Shown one piece after another: positions 6,514 to 11,951 of a stretch of DNA of 11,951 nucleotides (position 1 is the first letter of the stretch; every line of letters begins with the position of its first letter). Source of the DNA: Gammaproteobacteria bacterium (GTDB lineage Bacteria > Pseudomonadota > Gammaproteobacteria > UBA6429 > Thiohalophilaceae); NCBI GenBank assembly GCA_011052165.1, contig DRJN01000040.1:1-11951 (forward strand), in the 5' to 3' direction. The position numbers and the translations under genes were made by a program. The notes under the pieces were generated by a model, which worked only from the letters and a program-made list of their open reading frames with translations, searched no databases and had not been told where the DNA came from.

Positions 6514-7920
6514 TTAAAGCGAGTAATACATGTCAAACTCTACCGGATGCGTGGTCATGCGCATGCGAGTGACTTCTTCCATCTTCAGTCCGATATAGGC
6601 ATCGATCAGATCATCGGTGAAGACATCCCCGATTGTCAGGAAGGCACGATCCTGATCCAGGTTTTCCAGTGCCTCTTCCAGCGAGGCGCAAACCGTCGGG
6701 ATGTCTTTGAGTTCTTCCGGCGGCAGATCATAGAGATCCTTGTCGGACGATTCCCCCGGGTGGATCTTGTTCTGAATACCATCAAGCCCCGCCATCATCA
6801 TGGCTGAAAATGCCAGGTAGGGGTTGGCGGTGGGATCCGGGAAACGAACCTCGATACGCCGTGCTTTGGGGCTGGTGACATAGGGAATGCGGATGGCGGC
6901 GGAACGGTTACGGGCCGAGTAGGCCAGCAGGACCGGTGCCTCAAAACCCGGCACCAGACGCTTGTAACTATTGGTAGAGGCATTGGTCAACGCATTGAGT
7001 GCCTTGGCGTGGTTGATGATGCCGCCGATGTAGTACAGCGCGGTTTCAGACAGACCGCCATACTCATCACCGGAGAACAGGTTCTGCCCGTCCTTGGCCA
7101 GGGATTGATGGACATGCATGCCGTTGCCGTTGTCACCTACCAGCGGCTTGGGCATAAAGGTTGCTGTCTTGCCATAGATGTGGGCCACATTATGCACACA
7201 GTATTTCAGGATCTGGTTCCAGTCGGCGCGCTTGACCAGGGTGTTGAACTGGGTACCGATTTCACACTGGCCGGCGGTGGCCACTTCATGATGGTGGACT
7301 TCGGTAATGACGCCCATTTCTTCCATCGCCAGACACATGGCGGCACGCAGATCGTTAAGGGAATCAACGGGCGGGACCGGAAAATAACCGCCCTTGAGGC
7401 CGGGACGATGGCCGATATTGCCGTCTTCGTAGATTTTTCCCGAATTCCACTCGGCTTCATCGGAATCAACCTTGTAGAAGGCGCCACTCATCGTGGCGCC
7501 CCAACGGACATCATCAAAGACAAAGAATTCAGGCTCGGGACCAAAAAACACCGCGTCGGCAATACCGGTGGATTTCAAATAGGCTTCGGCGCGTTTGGCG
7601 ACAGAGCGGGGATCGCGTCCATAACCCTGACCGGTGGTCGGTTCAATGACGTCACAAACCAGAATCAGGCTGGGTTCATCGGTAAAGGGATCCATCACCG
7701 CCGTGTCAGGATCCGGCATCAGAATCATGTCGGAGTCGTTAATGCCCTTCCAGCCGGTAATGGAGGAACCATCAAACATTTTACCTTCGGTGAAAAGATC
7801 GGCATCAATCGTGTGGGACGGAACAGACACATGCTGCTCCTTCCCGTGAGTGTCAGTGAAACGGAAATCAACGAACTTGACCCCGTTGTCTTTTATCATC
7901 TTCAAAACTTTATCGGACAT
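6514..7920 (-). CDS. glnA: Glutamine synthetase, type I
   Basis: Makes glutamine from glutamate, ammonia and ATP in the cytoplasm as a dodecamer; it is the main entry of ammonia under nitrogen limitation. The 468-residue length is exact for the GSI-beta type. Visible are the active-site MFDGSSITGWKGI (48-60), the metal-ligand segment FFGPEPEFFVFD (125-136, with Glu129 and Glu131), the ATP/metal motif GNGMHVHQS, the arginine motif NRSAAIRIP, and KARRIEVRFPDPTANPYLAF. Tyr397 in KDLYDLPPEE is the adenylylation site, so activity should be controlled by GlnE. The start ATG is preceded by GGGAG ten bases upstream. A well-spaced sigma-54 promoter and a candidate NtrC site lie upstream, and ntrBC lie downstream, as in the enteric glnALG arrangement. 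Nothing is odd in the protein itself. Confidence 0.98.
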   Translation of the reverse strand: MSDKVLKMIKDNGVKFVDFRFTDTHGKEQHVSVPSHTIDADLFTEGKMFDGSSITGWKGINDSDMILMPDPDTAVMDPFTDEPSLILVCDVIEPTTGQGYGRDPRSVAKRAEAYLKSTGIADAVFFGPEPEFFVFDDVRWGATMSGAFYKVDSDEAEWNSGKIYEDGNIGHRPGLKGGYFPVPPVDSLNDLRAAMCLAMEEMGVITEVHHHEVATAGQCEIGTQFNTLVKRADWNQILKYCVHNVAHIYGKTATFMPKPLVGDNGNGMHVHQSLAKDGQNLFSGDEYGGLSETALYYIGGIINHAKALNALTNASTNSYKRLVPGFEAPVLLAYSARNRSAAIRIPYVTSPKARRIEVRFPDPTANPYLAFSAMMMAGLDGIQNKIHPGESSDKDLYDLPPEELKDIPTVCASLEEALENLDQDRAFLTIGDVFTDDLIDAYIGLKMEEVTRMRMTTHPVEFDMYYSL

Positions 7921-7990
7921 TACTCTTAATCTCCCGCTAGTTAGTAAAGTTGCTGAATCACAGGCAACCGGAACTCAAATTTTCGCGTCC

Positions 7991-8020
7991 TGTGTGGTGC
8001 ATGAAACATGCCACCACACA
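7991..8020. repeat. 30-bp inverted repeat over the glnA promoter
   Basis: Arms TGTGTGGTGCATG (7991-8003) and CATGCCACCACACA (8007-8020) are complementary except for one extra base, around a 3-base AAA centre. The predicted sigma-54 element lies wholly inside, and the repeat would span about -33 to -4. It would therefore act as DNA dyad symmetry, or as an RNA hairpin only in transcripts from an upstream promoter. Confidence 0.75.
7998..8013 (-). promoter_or_regulatory. Sigma-54 (-24/-12) promoter of glnA
   Basis: The minus strand reads TGGCATGTTTCATGCA, close to TGGCACG-N4-TTGCA, with GG and GC separated by exactly 10 bases. Predicted start is about 7987, giving a leader of about 67 bases before the glnA ATG. 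Presence of an NtrC-like site some 97 bp upstream and the known NtrC/sigma-54 control of glnA in enterics support it. Confidence 0.65.
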
Positions 8021-8076
8021 GAGTATTGATTCATATGGATTAAGCGTCACATCGAACCGTCTTAATAACTCCGTTC

Positions 8077-8093
8077 TGCACCGTTATCGTTCA
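8077..8093 (-). promoter_or_regulatory. Candidate NtrC-binding site upstream of glnA
   Basis: The minus strand reads TGAACGATAACGGTGCA: half sites TGAAC and GTGCA separated by 7 bases, 12 of 17 positions like TGCACTATTTTGGTGCA. The right half site is perfect. Its centre lies about 97 bp before the predicted sigma-54 start, the distance range of enteric glnA enhancers. No clear second site is seen nearby. Confidence 0.5.
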
Positions 8094-8204
8094 CCCCATT
8101 GACCAAATGTTCTTTTTTAGTGCGCTGGGTCGGGGGTCGCTCTTAGCGTTTTTGACTGCACACTGCGGGAGTGGGTGGTTCAAACCGTAGCGAATAAAGA
8201 CTTT

Positions 8205-8234
8205 AAAACGCCTGCTTTAATGATAACGCAGGCG
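8205..8234 (-). terminator. Candidate intrinsic terminator overlapping the end of the cation exporter gene
   Basis: On the minus strand CGCCTGC (8234-8228, still inside the coding region) pairs with GCAGGCG (8215-8209) over a 12-base loop that contains the stop codon; TTTT follows at once (8208-8205). The T run is short, so efficiency is uncertain. It would end the four-gene operon before the glnA control region. Confidence 0.45.
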
Positions 8235-9383
8235 CACGGATTCTATCTCCTCGCACCCGGCCAATGCCCGGTTAAACTGTTCCTCAAGGCGCATTGAGCT
8301 GGACCCTTCTTTCAAGGCTGACAATGGCAGCAGCAATTCTACTCTGATTCTGCCCTCAAGGTAATGCAGAACCATGTGATCAATATGCCGGGCAGCCGGA
8401 ATGTCAGACCAGCATGACTGCAACTGCTTCTCGAGTTCCGTACGATGAGGCAGGCCGGCTCGGAATTGAAAATGCTCATCATCCTCCGGATCTATGTGTA
8501 CCATGACATCCGCGACTTCTTCAATTTCTTTTATCAATTTAAGACGCACACTTTCGCTGATATAGTGGGCCTCGGACACACTCAGTTCCGGATCCACCTG
8601 AATATGCACATCGACCAGCGCATCCGCGCCCATGCTGCGAGTACGCAGAATATGCAGAGAACGCACCCCGTCCACGCTGAGAATGCTCTGGCGAATAGCT
8701 TGCAATCGTTCCGGCTCCAGGCCCGTGTCGATCAGCTCGCGGAAACTGTGAAACGTAAGATTCCAGCCGATTTTGACGATCATCAACCCCACGCCCACGG
8801 CGGCCACGGCATCGAGATAATGGTAACCGGCTATGCTGCCGGCGATACCCACCAGCACCACGATGGAAGAAATAGCATCGGAACGGCTGTGCCAGGCATT
8901 GGCTTCCAACAATTTTGACCTGTATTTGCGCGCCACCACCATGGTGTACTGATAGATGGCCTCCTTGCTCACCACCGAAATAGCCGCCACCACCAGCGCC
9001 CAGAAGCCGGGCGGCGCAAGGCTATCCGGTTTCAGTATATGCTCGATAGCATCCCAGGTTATCCCTGAGGCTGCCAGAATCAGCATCACCCCCAAACCCA
9101 CAGTGGCAATGGTTTCGATGCGCCCGTGACCATAAGGATGATCTTCGTCAGCGTCCTGTCTGACATGTTTTGCCGCATACAGTACGACAAAATCCGACGC
9201 CAGATCCGACAGGGAGTGCACGCCATCGGCGATCAGCGCCTGCGAATGTGCGATGTATCCCATGACTATTTTCCCCACCCCGAGCAGCAGATCGATCACC
9301 GAGCCAATCAGGGTTACGCGAATCGTTTCCCGGTAGCGCTCCTCGCTGTCTGCGTCCTCGATTTCAAAAGGGGAAGTTGTCAT
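8217..9383 (-). CDS. Cation diffusion facilitator (CDF) divalent-metal exporter with extended C-terminus
   Basis: Exports divalent metal such as Zn, Fe, Co, Cd or Mn across the inner membrane in exchange for protons. About six membrane segments lie between residues 22 and 215. The transport site is visible as His56 and Asp60 in VHSLSD and His165 and Asp169 in WHSRSD, the His/Asp combination common in zinc-type members. The loop motif DHPYGHGRIET (81-91) and the cytoplasmic dimerisation domain (about 218-300, with VDVHIQVDPE and VMVHIDPEDD) follow. At 388 residues it is about 85 longer than E. coli FieF (300); the extra part (about 305-388) again reads like a small alpha/beta domain ending SVRLRYH and may be a second dimerisation-type domain. 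It overlaps the TusA-like gene by 4 bp (ATGA), so translation is probably coupled. The metal cannot be told from sequence. Confidence 0.93.
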   Translation of the reverse strand: MTTSPFEIEDADSEERYRETIRVTLIGSVIDLLLGVGKIVMGYIAHSQALIADGVHSLSDLASDFVVLYAAKHVRQDADEDHPYGHGRIETIATVGLGVMLILAASGITWDAIEHILKPDSLAPPGFWALVVAAISVVSKEAIYQYTMVVARKYRSKLLEANAWHSRSDAISSIVVLVGIAGSIAGYHYLDAVAAVGVGLMIVKIGWNLTFHSFRELIDTGLEPERLQAIRQSILSVDGVRSLHILRTRSMGADALVDVHIQVDPELSVSEAHYISESVRLKLIKEIEEVADVMVHIDPEDDEHFQFRAGLPHRTELEKQLQSCWSDIPAARHIDHMVLHYLEGRIRVELLLPLSALKEGSSSMRLEEQFNRALAGCEEIESVRLRYH

Positions 9384-9622
9384 GCCGGCGGTTCCTGTGC
9401 TACCACCTCAATACGGATGCGCACCTCATCACCGCGCTGTTCTGCCGCCAGCACGCGATGACCATGCACCCGGCACCAGGCCGGCACATCATGCAGCGCG
9501 CCGGGATCGCTACAGACCACCTGCAGGATGTCGCCCGCCGCCAGCGTCGCCACGGTATTCTGTACCCGGATCACCGGCAGGGGACAAAGCAGGCGGCGGG
9601 CGTCCAGATGCTGTTCAGACAT
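9380..9622 (-). CDS. TusA-like sulfur carrier protein
   Basis: A small cytoplasmic protein of the TusA/SirA family, 80 residues, that carries sulfur as a persulfide. The family motif CPxP is present as LLCPLP, with Cys13 as the expected sulfur-bearing residue, after the usual LDARRL; the rest (VQNTVATLAAGDILQVVCSDPGA) follows the beta-alpha-beta pattern, and the C-terminal strand ends RIRIEVV. I chose the ATG at 9622 because AGGA lies 6 bases upstream; a longer start at 9643 lacks a ribosome site. The start overlaps the PP-loop gene's stop by 8 bp and the end overlaps the CDF gene by 4 bp. In known systems TusA passes sulfur to tRNA thiolation, molybdenum cofactor or sulfur oxidation. Here the upstream PP-loop neighbour makes RNA thiolation the likeliest use, but that is inferred. 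Confidence 0.9.
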   Translation of the reverse strand: MSEQHLDARRLLCPLPVIRVQNTVATLAAGDILQVVCSDPGALHDVPAWCRVHGHRVLAAEQRGDEVRIRIEVVAQEPPA

Positions 9623-10658
9623 ACCAGTCCTGTGGAATTTCATTCGCCCGCAACGGTTTGACCGTCAACGGCTGCGAGCGGCCATCCAGATCGGTAATTT
9701 CCATTTCTACTTCTGCGGCATCCCGCCCCTGGCCGAAGCGGGCGCTGATACGCGCCGCCAGCAGTCGATCGCTCTCATCGATGACTCCATCGATCAGCAC
9801 CAGCGGGCCGTTGTGACTTTTACTCTGCAAATGAACAAACTGTTTGCGGTAACCCTCCAGAAACCGGGTCTCGCCCTCTTCCCGGGCGACAATCAGCTTG
9901 AAATGCGGACGGGGGCGCAGGTGGCGGCCCACCTTGAGCAACATGATGTCATCCAGTTCGTAATCCCGCGAAGAGCGGTGCGCCCACATGTCCACCAGTT
10001 TGTCCGAATAAGATTTGTCCGTGAGAAAGCAACAGCCGCCCGCCGGCTGGGAATACTCTTCGAAACCGAACTTTGCCGCCAGCGCGATCTGCGGCTTACG
10101 GCTGCGGCCGCTGAAATCATACAACTCATCCCGCCGCACCCAGCCTTCACGCTCCGGGCGGGTTTCTGGCAGGTTGAGCGCCGAAAGTGGGCGCAGCAAC
10201 AAATCCCCGGCGCCGGACTCGCGCTGAATAACCGGCAGGGTGTCGCGGCGTTGAGACATGGGCCGCTGGCCGACCACCTCGCCGGTGATGATGAAATCAA
10301 AACCCTGTTCCTGCATCCACTCATAGGCTTTGCGCACCATAAATCCCTTACAGTCCAGGCAGGGATTCATGTTCTGGCCGTAGCCATGTCCGGGATGAAG
10401 AAGGACCTCCTTGTATTCCTCGATCACGTCAATGATGTGCAACTTGATGCCTAACTGCTCAGCCACCCATAATGCCTGGTTGCGCTTGGGTTTCTTCTTG
10501 TCTTTTTTGCGGATCGCATGGGTGTGGCCCTCGACGCAAAAGCCGGTGAAAATATTGATCCCCTCCACATGGATGCCCTGATCCATGATCACGCGAGTGG
10601 ATAACATGGAGTCCAGACCCCCAGAGATAAGGGAGATGGCTTTGCGCTGAGTACTCAT
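9615..10658 (-). CDS. PP-loop ATPase, predicted RNA thiolation enzyme (MnmA/ThiI-like with NFACT-R-like C-terminus)
   Basis: Predicted to adenylate a nucleobase and replace oxygen by sulfur. The 347-residue form starting at 10658 begins directly before the PP-loop SGGLDS (12-17). Next come a Lys-rich stretch (50-60), a MnmA-like cysteine motif NPCLDCKGF (Cys100, Cys103), TGEVVGQRPMSQ (125-136), and a Cys pair in GGCCFLTD (Cys209, Cys210). CxxC plus a later cysteine is the arrangement that binds an iron-sulfur cluster in TtcA/TtuA enzymes. The C-terminal part (about 245-345, RPHFKLIVAREEGETRFLEG) resembles the NFACT-R RNA-binding domain, which I recall being fused to such PP-loop domains. It lacks the THUMP domain of ThiI and is often misannotated as a tRNA methyltransferase. 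The frame is open to 10727, but that extension precedes the domain and has no better ribosome site. The substrate RNA is unknown. Confidence 0.85.
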   Translation of the reverse strand: MSTQRKAISLISGGLDSMLSTRVIMDQGIHVEGINIFTGFCVEGHTHAIRKKDKKKPKRNQALWVAEQLGIKLHIIDVIEEYKEVLLHPGHGYGQNMNPCLDCKGFMVRKAYEWMQEQGFDFIITGEVVGQRPMSQRRDTLPVIQRESGAGDLLLRPLSALNLPETRPEREGWVRRDELYDFSGRSRKPQIALAAKFGFEEYSQPAGGCCFLTDKSYSDKLVDMWAHRSSRDYELDDIMLLKVGRHLRPRPHFKLIVAREEGETRFLEGYRKQFVHLQSKSHNGPLVLIDGVIDESDRLLAARISARFGQGRDAAEVEMEITDLDGRSQPLTVKPLRANEIPQDWYV

Positions 10659-10705
10659 GGAAATGCCAAATTTAGCCTTGCTGGAAAGCCGGACAGCATA
10701 GCAGA

Positions 10706-11764
10706 TCAGGGCTTGTTTTTCGCCCATTGCCGAAGCAGGATTCTGCGCTTTTGCGGATCCTCATGAGCAAGTTTGGCCGCTGCCCGATAAAAGGCGGGCA
10801 GATCCCCCTGTTTCGCCTTTAACAAATGCATCAGGGCCGGAACATCTTCATAGTAAATAGCCACCAGCGCCAGGTGGGCGTTATTGAGATCCTGCGCCAT
10901 CCAGCGATCATAGACAGAAAAGGCCGACTGGCTTTTTTTGAGCCTGGCGAACGTCTGTTTCAATTCAGAAAAAATTCGCGTTTTTTCTTTCTGCATGTGC
11001 TTCTTGTCTATCTTTTGCCGATAGAGCCTTTCCAGTTTTTTCCGCGTCCGCAATAACATCTGTTTAAAACGAACATCCCGCTTACGCTCCTCCCTGTACG
11101 CTTGGTAACGGGCGGGCTTGCCTTCGGCCAGAAACCAGCGGCGCACGCCTTCCTGTTCCACCACCGTGGCAAAAGACTCATTGAACGTGGTATCCCCCTT
11201 GATAAACAACTGCTGGTGCGCCAGCTCATGAAAAATAATGCCCACCCGCCGCGCCTCGGAACGATAGAGCATCGTATTGAGCAGGGGATCAGCCGACCAG
11301 CCCAGCGTGGAGTAGGCGCGCGCGCCCGCCACCTGTACATCCAGCCCCTGGGCGCGCAACCGATCCGCATACGCCTCGGCCTGCTTGCGCTGATAATAGC
11401 CCCGATAATTAATGCAGCCTACAAAAATAAAACACCACTGTTTGGGCTTCATCGAATACGGCGGGGTGGCCACCACGTTCCACACCGCATACGGCCGGCC
11501 AAGATCAGCGTAGCGGCGGTAGCTGTCATTATCCGGCAAGCCCAGCTCCCGGCTGGCGAAATTCCGCGCCGCCCGCAAAGATTCAAGCCGGGTTCGCGTC
11601 TGCGCCGACAAGGCCGGATCCGCCAGCACCTCATCAAGCGGGCGCTGGGCATTCAACAATTGTGCATGCCCGGACAGTGCTCTCATGTAGTACAGTGCGT
11701 TGCCGCAACCCGCCAGCCCCATCAACAGTAAGGCAAGCAGCCCCCTTTTCAGCATTGCTCCCAT
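10706..11764 (-). CDS. Lipoprotein zinc metallopeptidase (putative aminopeptidase family)
   Basis: A 352-residue predicted outer- or inner-membrane lipoprotein. It has a short charged start, a Leu-rich stretch and the lipobox LAGC (17-20, Cys20 to be lipidated). The zinc site is HELAH (179-183), followed by NESFA (195-199) with Glu196 as the probable third ligand, the gluzincin pattern HExxH…NExxA. A basic, coiled-coil-prone helix follows (about 215-285, rich in Arg/Lys/Gln). Features such as PPYSMKPKQWCF and VGCINYRGYYQRK match the family annotated as putative aminopeptidase; I know of no tested substrate. ATG codons at 11764 and 11755 are both possible; GAGG lies 4 bases before the first. 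An upstream open frame to 11845 lacks support and would displace the signal. It is the first gene of the group, 47 bp before the PP-loop gene, with a palindromic repeat about 100 bp upstream. Confidence 0.88.
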   Translation of the reverse strand: MGAMLKRGLLALLLMGLAGCGNALYYMRALSGHAQLLNAQRPLDEVLADPALSAQTRTRLESLRAARNFASRELGLPDNDSYRRYADLGRPYAVWNVVATPPYSMKPKQWCFIFVGCINYRGYYQRKQAEAYADRLRAQGLDVQVAGARAYSTLGWSADPLLNTMLYRSEARRVGIIFHELAHQQLFIKGDTTFNESFATVVEQEGVRRWFLAEGKPARYQAYREERKRDVRFKQMLLRTRKKLERLYRQKIDKKHMQKEKTRIFSELKQTFARLKKSQSAFSVYDRWMAQDLNNAHLALVAIYYEDVPALMHLLKAKQGDLPAFYRAAAKLAHEDPQKRRILLRQWAKNKP

Positions 11765-11860
11765 CGCCCCTCGATAAGATGATCTGCACATGGATCCTAC
11801 CCCGTTCCTCAAGCCCCGCCCCTCCCTTTTCGATAAAACGCCCATGGATAACGTTTTATT

Positions 11861-11951
11861 AATCGTTGCATAAGTACTCGCCTGTATTTTATACCCTCAC
11901 CCCAGCCCTCTCCCGAAGGGAGAGGGGGTTATGATGCAAATACTGATGCAA
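11861..11951. repeat. Miniature palindromic repeat element, copy 2 (cut by window end)
   Basis: Aligns without gaps to 6365-6455 with about 80 of 91 identical bases. It starts AATCGTTGCATAAGTACT, has the same perfect 9-bp stem (CCCTCTCCC/GGGAGAGGG) with loop GAA instead of AGA, and the doubled ATGCAA ends with 12-bp period near its right edge. Its terminal arm is cut by the window end. Like copy 1 it lies directly upstream of a minus-strand gene and has the same orientation. Confidence 0.85.

Larger units (their letters stand above)
7921..8216. other. Control region upstream of glnA
   Basis: A gene-free stretch of 296 bp between the cation exporter gene stop and glnA. It carries a candidate NtrC enhancer site, a sigma-54 promoter embedded in a 30-bp inverted repeat, and the tail of the exporter's terminator. 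Positions 8100-8200 show A/T- and G-rich stretches but no other element that I can name. Confidence 0.6.

Noticed and set aside
7009..7929. 306-codon open frame antisense to glnA
   Set aside because: It lies wholly opposite an unmistakable glutamine synthetase gene; long antisense frames are expected from its codon bias.
9528..10454. 308-codon open frame antisense to the PP-loop and TusA-like genes
   Set aside because: Shadow of two clear genes, with no recognisable domain and no ribosome site.
6361..11951. CRISPR-like interpretation of the repeated sequence
   Set aside because: Only two copies, over 5 kb apart, each a palindrome with coding genes between; there is no regular repeat-spacer pattern.

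Overview
The window looks like chromosomal DNA of a gammaproteobacterium. The order glnA – small DUF4124 protein – ntrB – ntrC, the type I (adenylylatable) glutamine synthetase, the NtrC/sigma-54 promoter elements and the TusA/PP-loop gene pair all fit that class. I cannot name the genus. Nearly every gene is on the minus strand; only one cytochrome c gene is on the plus strand. There are no tRNA, rRNA, transposase, phage or CRISPR features.

Layout, left to right. (1) 1-1961, minus: GDP-mannose 4,6-dehydratase (gmd) followed by GDP-L-fucose synthase (fcl, cut by the left edge). These are the two steps from GDP-mannose to GDP-L-fucose and probably mark the edge of a surface polysaccharide cluster. 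(2) 2282-2833, plus: a membrane-anchored monohaem cytochrome c with a His/Asp tail, converging on ntrC. (3) 2872-7920, minus: the nitrogen-control block ntrC, ntrB, a DUF4124 secreted protein and glnA. I see a well-spaced sigma-54 promoter and a candidate NtrC site upstream of glnA, and a second, better NtrC site with a 41-bp dyad upstream of ntrBC. This suggests an autoregulated glnA/ntrBC circuit. (4) 8217-11764, minus: a tight four-gene group. It runs from a lipoprotein zinc metallopeptidase (HELAH) to a PP-loop thiolation-type enzyme with a C-terminal NFACT-R-like region, a TusA-like persulfide carrier and a CDF-family divalent-cation exporter. The last three overlap by 8 and 4 bp, so they are probably translationally coupled. 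A candidate terminator overlaps the end of the last gene.

Two copies of a ~91-104-bp palindromic repeat lie in the same orientation, at 6361-6464 and 11861-11951 (the second cut by the right edge). Both sit directly upstream of a minus-strand gene for an exported protein. They agree at about 80 of 91 aligned positions with no gaps, carry 9-bp GC-rich inner stems and have TTGCAT-type ends. They look like a miniature inverted-repeat element.

The least ordinary parts are the PP-loop/TusA/CDF gene group, the miniature repeat family, and the dyads built into the two nitrogen-control promoter regions. All functional statements are from reading the sequence and from memory of families; no search was run.
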